A stretch of 58,359 nucleotides of DNA from CABZJG01 sp965659715 (GTDB lineage Bacteria > Pseudomonadota > Alphaproteobacteria > Rhodobacterales > Rhodobacteraceae). The stretch's first letter is position 1. Every line of letters starts with the position of its first letter. The position numbers were made by a program, and so were the translations under genes. The DNA is taken from the NCBI GenBank assembly GCA_965659715.1, contig CBFHXE010000008.1, forward strand, positions 1-58,359, written 5' to 3'. Of the stretch, positions 42,443 through 51,133 are shown one piece after another. A model generated the notes under the pieces. It made no database searches and had not been told where the DNA came from. It saw only the letters and a program-made list of their open reading frames with translations.

Positions 42443-44641
42443 TCAGGCGGCTTCTGATTTACTGTCAAACCGGCCATAGAAGCTTTGGCCTTTTTCGCCC
42501 ATCTCACGCAGCAGCGGTGGGCAGGCGAACCGATCACCATAGGCTGCTTGCAGCTCATCGCAGCGCTCGGCGGCATAGGGCGTGCCTAAAATATCAAGCC
42601 AGCTTAAAGGCCCGCCCGACCATGGCGCAAAGCCCCAGCCCAAGATGGCGCCCACATCGCCTTCGCGGATATCCATCAACACGCCTTCTTCCAGCGCGCG
42701 CACCGCCTCAAGCACTTGGGCGAACATCAGCCGGTGCTGCACCTCGGTCAATTCTGGCTGATCTTCTAGGCGTTCGAACTTATCGCCAAGCCCTTCCCAA
42801 TAGCCAAGCCGTTTGCCGCTTTCGTCATATTTGAAAAATCCGGCTTTGGCTTTGCGTCCGATGCGGCCCTGATCTTCCATCCAGAAGACCACCTCATCCA
42901 CGGCGCCGTCAGGATAGGCATTGCCCATCGCGGCTTTGGTGGCGCGGGCTATCTTGGCCCCAAGATCAATCGAGGTTTCATCAACCAGTTGCAGCGGGCC
43001 GACCGGAAAACCAAGCATCCGTGCTGCATTGTCAATCAGCGCCGGCGCCACGCCTTCGGCCACCATTCGCATGCCCTCGTTGATATAGGGGATAATGCAG
43101 CGGTTGGCATAGAAGAACCGTGCATCATTGACCACAATCGGGGTTTTGCGGATCTGGCGCACATAATCCAGTGCTTTGGCCACCGCGCGGTCGCCAGTTT
43201 CTTTGCCTTTGATGATTTCGACCAGCATCATGCGTTCCACCGGCGAGAAAAAGTGAATGCCGATGAACTGATCAGGCCGCACGCTGGCTTTGGCCAATTC
43301 GGTGATGGGCAAGGTCGAAGTGTTTGAGGCAAAGATGCAATCCTCGGGGATCACGGCCTCAACCGCTTTGGTCACTGTGGCCTTGATCGCGGGGTCTTCA
43401 AACACCGCTTCGATGATCAAATCGGCGTCTTTTAGCGCCTCATAATCGGTTGTGGCGGTAATACGGCTAAGAAGTGCTTCCTTTTTCTCGGGTATGGCTT
43501 TGCCGCGCTTGATACCCTTGTCCATATAGGCCGCGCTATAGGCTTTGCCTTTGTCTGCAGCTTCTTGCTTTTGGTCAATCAACACAACGTCCATACCTGC
43601 CTGTGCAGAAACCAGCGCAATGCCTGCCCCCATCATACCAGCGCCCAAAACGCCAACTTTCTTAACGCTTTGATCCGCGACGCCGCTGGGCCGAACAGCA
43701 CCTTTTTCCAACGCTTGCTTGTTGAGGAAAAGACTGCGGATCATAGCCGCCGATGAAGGGTTCATCAAAATATTGGTGAACCAGCGCGCTTCGATCTTTA
43801 GGGCTGTGTCAAATGGCACCTGCGCGCCTTCGTAAATGGCGCTGAGCATGGCTTTGGCGGCAGGAAACGCGCCTTGGGTTTTGCCGTTGACCATGGCAGA
43901 GGCGCCAATGAAAGTCATAAAGCCCGAGGGATGATAGGGCGCGCCGCCGGGCATTTTATAGCCCTTGGCATCCCATGGTTTAACCAAATCTGCATCACTG
44001 GCGCTCAGCACCCAAGCGCGCGCATCCTCCATTGGATCAGCGCTGACCTCGTCAATTAGCCCAGCTGATTTTGCCTTGGCTGGCGCCACTGATTTGCCTT
44101 CCAAAAGGTAAGGTGATGCGCCCATAGCGCCCAGTTTGCGCACAAGCCGCGTTGTGCCGCCGGCACCGGGAAACAGACCGACGAGGATTTCGGGAAAGCC
44201 GATCTTTGCCTTAGGGTTATCGGCAGCAAAAACACGGTGCGTTGCCATCGGCAGCTCAAGCCCGATGCCCATGGCCGTGCCCGGCAAAACCGCCGCAATC
44301 GGCTTGCCGCCCTTGTTGGTTTTGGCATCCATCCCCGCGCGTTCAATTTTACGCAGCGCGTGGTGCATGGACATAATGCCATCAAACAGCCCCTGCGCCG
44401 GTTCTTTGCCCGAGGCGTTTTTGAGATCGGCGAGAACATTTAAATCCATGCCGCCAGCAAAGTCTTTCTTGCCACTGGTGATAATGACGCCTTTGACGGC
44501 CTCGTCGGCTAAAACGTCATCAATCATACTGTCCAGCAGCATCATGGCGTCGAAATTCATCACATTCATGGATTTGCCCGCGCAATCCCAGACAATCGTC
44601 GCGATGCCTTCGGCATCTTTGCTCATTGTGAAATCTGTCAT
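42443..44641 (-). CDS. fadJ: Fatty-acid oxidation multienzyme (enoyl-CoA hydratase / 3-hydroxyacyl-CoA dehydrogenase)
   Basis: 732 residues. The N-terminal crotonase domain (1-~300) shows the FAGGMDLNVL oxyanion segment and IGFPEILVGLFPGAGGTTRL. The dehydrogenase domain begins near 325 with the NAD loop VGVLGAGMMGAGIA, then FASNTSTLPITELA and GIHFFSPVERMMLVEI. The C-terminal dehydrogenase part ends GWGFAPWSGGPLSWLD. It hydrates trans-2-enoyl-CoA and oxidises the resulting 3-hydroxyacyl-CoA. The thiolase gene lies nine bases upstream, so they form an alpha/beta pair. fadB versus fadJ is a label of convenience. Confidence 0.94.
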   Translation of the reverse strand: MTDFTMSKDAEGIATIVWDCAGKSMNVMNFDAMMLLDSMIDDVLADEAVKGVIITSGKKDFAGGMDLNVLADLKNASGKEPAQGLFDGIMSMHHALRKIERAGMDAKTNKGGKPIAAVLPGTAMGIGLELPMATHRVFAADNPKAKIGFPEILVGLFPGAGGTTRLVRKLGAMGASPYLLEGKSVAPAKAKSAGLIDEVSADPMEDARAWVLSASDADLVKPWDAKGYKMPGGAPYHPSGFMTFIGASAMVNGKTQGAFPAAKAMLSAIYEGAQVPFDTALKIEARWFTNILMNPSSAAMIRSLFLNKQALEKGAVRPSGVADQSVKKVGVLGAGMMGAGIALVSAQAGMDVVLIDQKQEAADKGKAYSAAYMDKGIKRGKAIPEKKEALLSRITATTDYEALKDADLIIEAVFEDPAIKATVTKAVEAVIPEDCIFASNTSTLPITELAKASVRPDQFIGIHFFSPVERMMLVEIIKGKETGDRAVAKALDYVRQIRKTPIVVNDARFFYANRCIIPYINEGMRMVAEGVAPALIDNAARMLGFPVGPLQLVDETSIDLGAKIARATKAAMGNAYPDGAVDEVVFWMEDQGRIGRKAKAGFFKYDESGKRLGYWEGLGDKFERLEDQPELTEVQHRLMFAQVLEAVRALEEGVLMDIREGDVGAILGWGFAPWSGGPLSWLDILGTPYAAERCDELQAAYGDRFACPPLLREMGEKGQSFYGRFDSKSEAA

Positions 44642-44650
44642 TTTACAATC

Positions 44651-45862
44651 CTAAACCCGTTCAATAATTGTTGCAGCGCCCATGCCCGAGCCGATGCACA
44701 GCGTGGCAAGACCGGTTTCTTTGTCGCTGCGCTCAAGCTCATCCAGCAAAGTGCCAAGGATCATCGCGCCAGTGGCGCCCAGTGGGTGCCCCATGGCAAT
44801 GGACCCGCCATTGACGTTCACTTTGTCATGATCCACGTCAAAGGCCTGCTCAAAGCGCATCACCACGCTGGCAAAAGCCTCATTCACTTCGAAAAGGTCA
44901 ATATCGCCAATTTCCATCCCGCTTTCGCGCAGGATTTTTTCCGTCACCGGAACCGGACCTGTCAGCATGATTGTTGGATCAGTTCCTATTTTCGCGGTCG
45001 AGCGTACTTTAGCACGCGGCTTTAGGCCGTATTTTTCGCCAAATTCCTTATTGCCAATTAAAAGAGCCGCAGACCCGTCCACAATGCCCGAACTGTTGCC
45101 CGCGTGGTGGATATGCTCGATACGCTCAAGATGGGGGTATTTCATCAGCGCGATCTTATCAAACCCGGGCATCACCTCACCCTGATCCTTAAACGATGGC
45201 TTTAGCGCGCCAAGCGACTGCATATCAGTGCCCGGACGCATATATTCATCATGATCCAAAATGGTTAGCCCGTTGACATCCGCAACTGGCACGATGGAGT
45301 TGGCAAAGCGGTTGTCATCCCAAGCGGCTTTGGCCCGCTTTTGGCTTTCCACCGCAAGCGCATCAGCCGCATCACGGCCAAAGCCAAACTCGGTGGCAAT
45401 GATATCTGCGCCAATTCCCTGCGGGACAAAATACTGATCAAAGGTAAATGAAGGATCCACCGCAACAGCGCCGCCGTCGCTTCCCATGGGCACGCGGCTC
45501 ATGCTTTCCACGCCGCCGGCGATATAGGCATCACCCGCGCCGCCGCGCACCTGATTGGCAGCCAAGTTTACCGCCTCAAGCCCTGAAGCGCAGAACCGGT
45601 TGATCGCCAGACCCGGGATGGATTCATCAAGATCAGAGGCCAGAACCGCCGAGCGCGCCAGACAGGCGCCTTGCTCGCCCACCTGGGTAACATTGCCCCA
45701 GATCACGTCTTCAACCGCATGCCCGTCTAGATTGTTGCGCGCTTTGATCGCGTTCAGCGCTGTGGTTGAAAGCCGCAGCGCCGTGACCTCATGCAGGCTC
45801 CCGTCTTTGCGCCCCTTGCCGCGCGGGGTACGCACAGCGTCATAAATATAAACATCGGTCAT
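44651..45862 (-). CDS. Acetyl-CoA acyltransferase (beta-ketothiolase)
   Basis: 403 residues. The nucleophile is in NRFCASGLEAVNLAANQ near residue 89. The general-base histidine is in GHPLGATGAMI near residue 359, and the second cysteine in CIGSGMGAA near 392. It cleaves 3-ketoacyl-CoA with CoA in the last step of beta-oxidation. It lies between fadJ and a GST gene, all on one strand. Biosynthetic thiolases share these motifs; context favours degradation (FadA/FadI type). Confidence 0.94.
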   Translation of the reverse strand: MTDVYIYDAVRTPRGKGRKDGSLHEVTALRLSTTALNAIKARNNLDGHAVEDVIWGNVTQVGEQGACLARSAVLASDLDESIPGLAINRFCASGLEAVNLAANQVRGGAGDAYIAGGVESMSRVPMGSDGGAVAVDPSFTFDQYFVPQGIGADIIATEFGFGRDAADALAVESQKRAKAAWDDNRFANSIVPVADVNGLTILDHDEYMRPGTDMQSLGALKPSFKDQGEVMPGFDKIALMKYPHLERIEHIHHAGNSSGIVDGSAALLIGNKEFGEKYGLKPRAKVRSTAKIGTDPTIMLTGPVPVTEKILRESGMEIGDIDLFEVNEAFASVVMRFEQAFDVDHDKVNVNGGSIAMGHPLGATGAMILGTLLDELERSDKETGLATLCIGSGMGAATIIERV

Positions 45863-45873
45863 TTCTTTCTCCT

Positions 45874-46512
45874 TTAGGTGCGGTCAGCAGGGCTGCCGGG
45901 CATTAAATCATAAGGGGCCTTCCAGCCCGGTGTTGCTGAGATATTTGTGAGCCAACGGTCGATGTTTGGCCAGGCACTTCGATCAAATCCAAAGGGCTCG
46001 GGATAATAAAGATAACTGCAACAGGTCATATCCGCATGGGTAATTGCGTCCCCCACCAGAAAATCCCGCCCTTCAAGCGCGGCATTAAGTATTTTATAGT
46101 TTGCCTTAAGGCGCGCTTGATTGAACTCGATCACCTGCTGCGGCCTTTTTGCTTCGGGGATGAAGTTCATCAGATAACGTGTCATTCCGATGAGCGTGGA
46201 GAATTTGGAATTATCCCACAGGATCCAGCGCAGGACCTCGCGCTTTTCCGCGTCTGTCGCGCCGCCATGCCGCCCCGTTTTTTCCGCAATGTAAGCCTGA
46301 ATGAGCCCAGATTGCGTGAGGGTGCTCTCGCCATCCAGCAAAACCGGCACTTCGCCCATAATATTTATGTCCGCGCGGTAGGCATCGCTGCGGGTTTCCC
46401 CAGCGAAAAAATCAACAAACACCGGCGTCCAATCGCAGCCGGCCAGCTCTAGTGCCAATGCTGCCTTATAGCTGTGGCCGCTTTCCCCAAAGCAGTAAAG
46501 TTTCATGCCCAT
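45874..46512 (-). CDS. Glutathione S-transferase family protein
   Basis: 212 residues. Thioredoxin-fold N-terminus (KLYCFGESGHSYKAALALELAG), the conserved cis-proline region GEVPVLLDGESTLTQSG and an all-helical C-terminal domain with HADMTCCSYLYYPEPFG. The likely GSH-activating residue is the serine in the opening loop. Placement inside a fatty-acid oxidation operon suggests detoxification of a reactive acyl intermediate, but that is inference. Confidence 0.88.
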   Translation of the reverse strand: MGMKLYCFGESGHSYKAALALELAGCDWTPVFVDFFAGETRSDAYRADINIMGEVPVLLDGESTLTQSGLIQAYIAEKTGRHGGATDAEKREVLRWILWDNSKFSTLIGMTRYLMNFIPEAKRPQQVIEFNQARLKANYKILNAALEGRDFLVGDAITHADMTCCSYLYYPEPFGFDRSAWPNIDRWLTNISATPGWKAPYDLMPGSPADRT

Positions 46513-46555
46513 GTTTTTAATTCCTTACCTTCCCTTGCATTGCTGCGGTTTAAAT

Positions 46556-46740
46556 TTTGAGTATTTTCTCAAAGAAAAAATCTGTGTCTTTTAGGCCTTG
46601 TTAAATTCTTTGCTGCATCTTGGGCGCGCGCAACAGGCTGGAGAGCTGATGGGCGCCGAAGGAAAAGTCGTGCTCGCTGGCGGTCCTAGACACAAAGGCG
46701 GGCACGCATTTTTCTTTGGTCAAATACTCCCGCCGGAGGC
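46556..46740. repeat. Inverted pair of GAGTATTT/CAAAGAAAAA elements
   Basis: On the plus strand TTTGAGTATTTTCTCAAAG lies at 46556-46574 (an internal 6-bp stem TTTGAG/CTCAAA) followed by AAAAAA. On the minus strand GGCGGGAGTATTTGACCAAA followed by GAAAAATG occupies about 46734-46707. They share GAGTATTT and CAAAGAAAAA and face each other across about 125 bases in the GST/acyl-CoA dehydrogenase gap. No gene is supported in this 246-base stretch. Confidence 0.5.
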
Positions 46741-46758
46741 ATGCCAAAAGCGTGGCGC

Positions 46759-47907
46759 TTACAGATTGCGCGCAATCAGCTCCTTCATGATTTCATTGGT
46801 TCCCCCATAGATCCGCTGCACCCGCGCATCTGTCCACATCTCGGCAATGGCATATTCCTGCATAAACCCATAGCCGCCATGAAGTTGCAGGCAGTCATCT
46901 AGAACTTCGCCCTGCGTATCTGTCAGCCAGTATTTGCACATGGCGGCTTTGTCGACCGTGAGCTCTCCGCGCAGGTGTTCTTCAATACAATTGTCTAAAA
47001 AGGCCCGGGCAACAGTGGTTTTTGTTTTGCATTCGGCCAGTTTGAACTTGGTGTTTTGAAATTGCAGGATCGGTCCGCCGAAGGCCTGTCTTTCTTTGCA
47101 GTACTCAATGGTGCGCTCCACTGCACCCTCCATGGCGCCAACCGCGCCGCAGCCGATGATCAGCCTTTCCTGAGGCAATTGCTGCATCATCTGGTAAAAG
47201 CCTTTGCCCTCTTCGCCGCCCAGAATGTTTTCAGGTGCAACTTCAATGTTGTCGAAGAACAGCTCGGATGTATCGGCAGATTTCATTCCGATCTTCTCGA
47301 GGTTACGGCCGCGGCTAAACCCCTCGGCGCCATCTGTTTCTAAAATCACCAAAGATACGCCTTTGGCTTTTTCTTCAGGGTTTGTTTTTGCGGCCACTAG
47401 GATCAGATTGGCATGCTGCCCATTGGTGATGAAGGTCTTCTGGCCGCTCAGACGATAGGCATTTCCATCACGCACGGCTTTGGTTTTGATCGATTGAACA
47501 TCAGAGCCTGCTGAAGGCTCGGTCATCGCCAAGGCGCCGACCAGCTCGCCGCTGATCATTTTTGGCAGCAGCCGCTTTTTCTGATCCTCGGTGCCGTATG
47601 CCAAAATATAATGCGCTACGATGCCCGAATGTATGCCTTGGCCCCAGCTGGCCAGATTGGCCCTGCTGCCTTCGATCAAAATCGCCGCTTCATGGCCGAA
47701 ATCGCCGCCCGGGCCGCCGTATTCTTCGGGAATTGAGGGGCAAAGCAATCCCAGTTCGCCAGCTTGCTTCCAAGTGCTGCGATCCATTTCACCCTGTTTG
47801 CGCCAGCGTTCAAACTGCGGCGACCATTCTTCGCAGATAAACTTAGCCGTCATATCAGCGAGCATCTGATGCTCGTCTGTCATCCAGTTGGAATGTTGCA
47901 CGCCCAT
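46759..47907 (-). CDS. Acyl-CoA dehydrogenase (long-chain/isovaleryl-type)
   Basis: 382 residues from ATG 47907, which follows AAGGG; an ATG seven codons earlier has no ribosome-binding site. MTEPSAGSDVQSIKT and the FAD-contact region GQKTFITNGQHANL are present. The C-terminal QRIYGGTNEIMKELIARNL has glycine where short- and medium-chain enzymes carry the catalytic glutamate (YEG). LPQERLIIG supplies the alternative glutamate position used by long-chain and isovaleryl enzymes. It oxidises acyl-CoA to trans-2-enoyl-CoA, passing electrons to ETF. It ends a run begun by the merR gene at 50143. Confidence 0.92.
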   Translation of the reverse strand: MGVQHSNWMTDEHQMLADMTAKFICEEWSPQFERWRKQGEMDRSTWKQAGELGLLCPSIPEEYGGPGGDFGHEAAILIEGSRANLASWGQGIHSGIVAHYILAYGTEDQKKRLLPKMISGELVGALAMTEPSAGSDVQSIKTKAVRDGNAYRLSGQKTFITNGQHANLILVAAKTNPEEKAKGVSLVILETDGAEGFSRGRNLEKIGMKSADTSELFFDNIEVAPENILGGEEGKGFYQMMQQLPQERLIIGCGAVGAMEGAVERTIEYCKERQAFGGPILQFQNTKFKLAECKTKTTVARAFLDNCIEEHLRGELTVDKAAMCKYWLTDTQGEVLDDCLQLHGGYGFMQEYAIAEMWTDARVQRIYGGTNEIMKELIARNL

Positions 47908-47935
47908 ATTTATGCCCTTTCCACCCATCGTAGGG

Positions 47936-49717
47936 TTAAAAATTTGCCGCCTCTAACGCCATCACAGTATCAGCGCCTGATTGAATGCGCGCCAGATGCA
48001 TGGCGGTCGCCGGAAGTTGCCGTGCCATATAATACTGCCCAGTAGCAATCTTTGTCTCGTGAAACGCCGCGTCATCAGAACCGTCGCGCAGGGCAAGATG
48101 GCTTGCTTTGGCAATTTTCGCCCACATCAGCCCAAGGCAGACATGACCAAACATATGCATGAAGTCATAAGATCCGGCGAGTGCATTGTTTGGAGTTTTT
48201 ATACCATTTTGGGCAAAGTACATCGCCGCTTCCTGCAGATTTTTACTGGCTGTTTTTAGCGGGGCTAAAAAGTCACGATTGAAATCGTCGCCCATATCTT
48301 TGCTGTCATCAACAAATCCGCGGACCAGATCAAAAAAGGCCATGACGTGTTTGCCGCCGTCATGTGTTAACTTACGGCCAACCAGATCAAGCGCTTGAAT
48401 GCCATTGGCGCCTTCATAGATCATGGCGATACGCGCATCACGGGCAAATTGTGACATGCCCCATTCTTCGATATAGCCATGGCCGCCGTAAATTTGCTGC
48501 GCCTGAACGCACATATCGAAACCTTTATCACTTAAAAACCCTTTGATCACGGGGGTCAGCAGGCTTACCAAGCCATCTGCATCCTGGTCCTTCAATCGGT
48601 GCGCCCGGTCAATCATATGGGCGCCCCAATAGGTAAACGCCCGCGCCCCTTCGATAAAGCTTTTCTGCTCCATCAAATTACGGCGGATATCAGGGTGAAC
48701 AATCAACGGATCAGCCGGCCCATCAGGGTTTTTTACGCCGGTCACATCGCGCCCCTGTAGCCTGTCTTTGGCATAGGCAAGCGCGTTTTGATAAGCCACT
48801 TCGGCCTGCGCGTAGCCTTGTACTCCGACCCCAAGCCGGGCTTCGTTCATCATGGTAAACATCGCGCGCATGCCTTTATGCGGATCGCCAACCAGATAGC
48901 CGGTGGCGCCGTCATAGTTCATCACACAGGTAGAATTGCCGTGAATGCCCATTTTTTCTTCAAGTTTCCCTACGGACAGGTCATTGCGCTGCCCTAAGCT
49001 GCCGTCTTGGTTCACCAGAAACTTTGGCACAATAAAAAGCGACACGCCTTTGATACCCTCTGGTCCACCCGGAATTTTGGCCAAGACCAGATGGATGATA
49101 TTTTCGGCCATATCATGATCGCCGGCAGAGATGAAAATCTTTTGCCCGGTGATGGCATAGCTGCCATCCTCTTGAGGTTCGGCTTTGGTCCGCATCAAAC
49201 CCAAATCTGTTCCGCAATGCGGTTCCGTAAGGTTCATGGTACCGGTCCACTCGCAGCTGACCATTTTGGGCAGATAGGTTGCCTTTTGGTCTGCCGATCC
49301 ATGGGTGTGTATCGCCGAATAGGCGCCATGGGTGAGGCCCTGATACATGCTAAAGGCCATATTGGCCGAGCCAAACATTTCGCTTGCCGCAGTGGCCAAG
49401 ATATAAGGCATGTTCTGGCCGCCATATTCAGGGTCGCAATCCAGTCCGGCCCAGCCGCCGGCTTTGACTGCGTCAAAGGCTTCTTTGAATCCGGTGGGCG
49501 TACGCACAACGCCATTTTCAAGTCGGCATCCCTCAAGGTCACCAACCGCGTTGAGAGGCGCTAGAACTTCAGAGGTCAGCTTGCCGCATTCGTTGAGCAC
49601 TGCGGCCGTGAAATCGGCCTCAAGTTCGTCATATCCGGGGATATCAAGGGTGTTAATTTTCAAGACATCGTTGAGCACGAAAAGCATGTCTTTGGTGGGG
49701 GCTGTATAATCGGTCAT
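47936..49717 (-). CDS. Acyl-CoA dehydrogenase, 593-residue type (FadE/DmdC-like)
   Basis: 593 residues, about 200 longer than ordinary acyl-CoA dehydrogenases, with an extra helical C-terminal domain. NLTEPHCGTDLGLMRTKA and GQKIFISAGDHDMAENI mark the FAD region. IYEGANGIQALDLVGRKL carries the usual catalytic glutamate. QIYGGHGYIEEWGMSQFARD lies before it. Members include long-chain fatty acyl enzymes and DmdC of DMSP demethylation. The neighbourhood (FadJ, thiolase, MerR) favours fatty acids; DmdC cannot be excluded from sequence alone. Confidence 0.9.
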   Translation of the reverse strand: MTDYTAPTKDMLFVLNDVLKINTLDIPGYDELEADFTAAVLNECGKLTSEVLAPLNAVGDLEGCRLENGVVRTPTGFKEAFDAVKAGGWAGLDCDPEYGGQNMPYILATAASEMFGSANMAFSMYQGLTHGAYSAIHTHGSADQKATYLPKMVSCEWTGTMNLTEPHCGTDLGLMRTKAEPQEDGSYAITGQKIFISAGDHDMAENIIHLVLAKIPGGPEGIKGVSLFIVPKFLVNQDGSLGQRNDLSVGKLEEKMGIHGNSTCVMNYDGATGYLVGDPHKGMRAMFTMMNEARLGVGVQGYAQAEVAYQNALAYAKDRLQGRDVTGVKNPDGPADPLIVHPDIRRNLMEQKSFIEGARAFTYWGAHMIDRAHRLKDQDADGLVSLLTPVIKGFLSDKGFDMCVQAQQIYGGHGYIEEWGMSQFARDARIAMIYEGANGIQALDLVGRKLTHDGGKHVMAFFDLVRGFVDDSKDMGDDFNRDFLAPLKTASKNLQEAAMYFAQNGIKTPNNALAGSYDFMHMFGHVCLGLMWAKIAKASHLALRDGSDDAAFHETKIATGQYYMARQLPATAMHLARIQSGADTVMALEAANF

Positions 49718-49741
49718 GGTGTTCTCTGTTAGCTAAAGGTG

Positions 49742-50143
49742 TTATTCGGCAGCGTTCTGTTCTGATCCTGAGGCGCGCAGTACCCGTTCACCCCATTTAA
49801 TCTGTTCTTCTAAATCGGCGATGACTTGATCCATTTCATCGCGCTTGTTTTTCAGTTCTTGAAGATGTTTCTGGGCGATTGCATAGGTTTGTTTTAATTG
49901 AGTCTGTTGCGGATCGCTGACGTCATACATTTCAAGCAATTGACGAATTTCTTCCAGTGAGAAGCCAAACCGTTTGCCGCGTAATATCAGCTTAAGTCGG
50001 GCGCGATCACGCTTGGTGAACAAACGTTTTTGTCCCTCTCGCATGGGAAACAAAAGCTCTTTTGACTCGTAAAACCGCAGGGTTCTTGGCGTGATTTGAA
50101 ATGTATCGCTCATTTCGCGAATGGTCATGGGAGTGTTTGTCAT
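49742..50143 (-). CDS. MerR family transcriptional regulator (beta-oxidation)
   Basis: 133 residues if ATG 50143 is the start; GTG 50149 and a later ATG are alternatives. Winged-helix MTIREMSDTFQITPRTLRFYESKELL, then LRGKRFGFSLEEIRQLLEMYD, and a C-terminal coiled coil (about 75-118) for dimerisation. There are no metal-binding cysteines. It resembles LiuR/PsrA-like regulators of fatty-acid or branched-chain acyl degradation. Two inverted repeats at 50153-50229 lie directly upstream, so autoregulation is likely. It is the first gene of the run toward 42443. Confidence 0.88.
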   Translation of the reverse strand: MTNTPMTIREMSDTFQITPRTLRFYESKELLFPMREGQKRLFTKRDRARLKLILRGKRFGFSLEEIRQLLEMYDVSDPQQTQLKQTYAIAQKHLQELKNKRDEMDQVIADLEEQIKWGERVLRASGSEQNAAE

Positions 50144-50152
50144 CGACACGAA

Positions 50153-50191
50153 GCCTATTCAATGATTCGAGAGTTTCAATGATGAATAGGC
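50153..50191. promoter_or_regulatory. Inverted repeat 1 in the merR intergenic region
   Basis: GCCTATTCA (50153-50161) and TGAATAGGC (50183-50191) are exact complements, with a 21-base spacer. The repeat begins ten bases upstream of the first merR start. It is probably part of the promoter/operator region. Confidence 0.55.
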
Positions 50192-50195
50192 AATA

Positions 50196-50229
50196 GTTGA
50201 CGTTTACGTAAGTTGAACGTCACGTCAAC
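50196..50229. promoter_or_regulatory. Inverted repeat 2, MerR-type operator candidate (ACGT cores)
   Basis: GTTGACGT (50196-50203) and ACGTCAAC (50222-50229) are exact complements. A smaller palindrome TTACGTAA sits at 50204-50211, and GACGTT/AACGTC is a further nested pair. ACGT-core dyads of this kind are what I would expect for LiuR-like MerR regulators of acyl-CoA catabolism. It overlaps the last codon of the second merR gene. Confidence 0.6.
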
Positions 50230-50599
50230 TTTGTTTCATGAGCTTCGCGGTTTTTTCACGCATATCCTTAAGCTCTTGAAGTGTCTGGGCCAATTGAACT
50301 TGCTGTTCTTCCAGCTCCGCAATTTTTTTAGTAGCCATTTTGGTAAACACCGCCATTTGCTTTTGGGTGCCCTCCTGATCATAGATCAAAAGCCATTGGC
50401 GCATATCTTCCAGTTGAAAGCCAAATTTGCGGCCCCGCATAATCAAAGTCATGCGCGCCAGCTCGCGTGGGCCATAAAACCGTGAGCGGCCTTCGCGCTC
50501 GGGTTGCAACAGCTCAATATATTCATAATAGCGCAAAGTACGCGGCGTCACCTTGAATGTGGCGCACATTTCTTTGAATGTTATCCGAGTATCTGGCAT
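50225..50599 (-). CDS. Second MerR family transcriptional regulator
   Basis: 124 residues. FKEMCATFKVTPRTLRYYEYIELLQPEREGRSRFYGPRELARM forms the winged-helix DNA-binding domain. MRGRKFGFQLEDMRQWLLIYD and a long C-terminal helix (about 80-120) follow. It is a paralogue of the neighbouring regulator at 49742. GGAGAGAGGAACA precedes the ATG. The thioesterase pair is divergent. The effector is unknown; lack of cysteines argues against metal or redox sensing. Confidence 0.88.
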   Translation of the reverse strand: MPDTRITFKEMCATFKVTPRTLRYYEYIELLQPEREGRSRFYGPRELARMTLIMRGRKFGFQLEDMRQWLLIYDQEGTQKQMAVFTKMATKKIAELEEQQVQLAQTLQELKDMREKTAKLMKQS

Positions 50600-50711
50600 T
50601 GTTCCTCTCTCCTACCCTTAAATTAGGGTGATCCGGTCAGAAGGGCAACCGCCGCGCTTGCAGATTTGTTGATTTGGGTTTCTAAGGGGATGCAAAATAT
50701 AAGAGAACCGA

Positions 50712-51131
50712 ATGGCTATTGATAAAACTGCACTGGCAAAACAATTTTCCGAAGCCATCCCACATGCCAAAGCCCTTGGTATCTCGCTTGACGACATCGG
50801 TCAGGGAACGGCGGAAATGGGGATGCCCTATAACGAGAAATTTATCGGCGACCCCGCAACGGGCGTGATTCACGGCGGAGCGGTTTTTGCGCTGCTCGAC
50901 GGGTGTTGCGGCGCGGCTGTGATGAGCCATCCGGACCAAAAGGGTCTGACCGCGACCATTGATTTGCGGGTTGATTACATGCGGCCCGCCACACCGGGCC
51001 AAAATATCAGGGCCAAAGCCACCTGTTATAATGTGACCCGCAACGTTGCCTTTGTGCGGGCGGTGGCGCTGGACGACAATGATGATAAACCTGTCGCCAC
51101 GGCCGCTGGCGCTTTTGTGACGGGAGCCTGA
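50712..51131 (+). CDS. PaaI-type hotdog thioesterase 1
   Basis: 139 residues of a single hotdog domain. GVIHGGAVFALLDGCCGAAVM is the PaaI-type active-site helix, and ATIDLRVDYMRPATPGQ the following strand. These enzymes hydrolyse acyl- or aryl-CoA thioesters, freeing CoA. It precedes another hotdog gene by two bases. The divergent promoter is shared with the second MerR regulator, so both thioesterases may belong to the same regulon. Confidence 0.9.
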   Translation: MAIDKTALAKQFSEAIPHAKALGISLDDIGQGTAEMGMPYNEKFIGDPATGVIHGGAVFALLDGCCGAAVMSHPDQKGLTATIDLRVDYMRPATPGQNIRAKATCYNVTRNVAFVRAVALDDNDDKPVATAAGAFVTGA

Positions 51132-51133
51132 AG

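Noticed and set aside
46598..46810. 70-codon plus-strand frame between GST and acyl-CoA dehydrogenase
   Set aside because: It runs into the conserved end of the acyl-CoA dehydrogenase on the other strand and matches no family.
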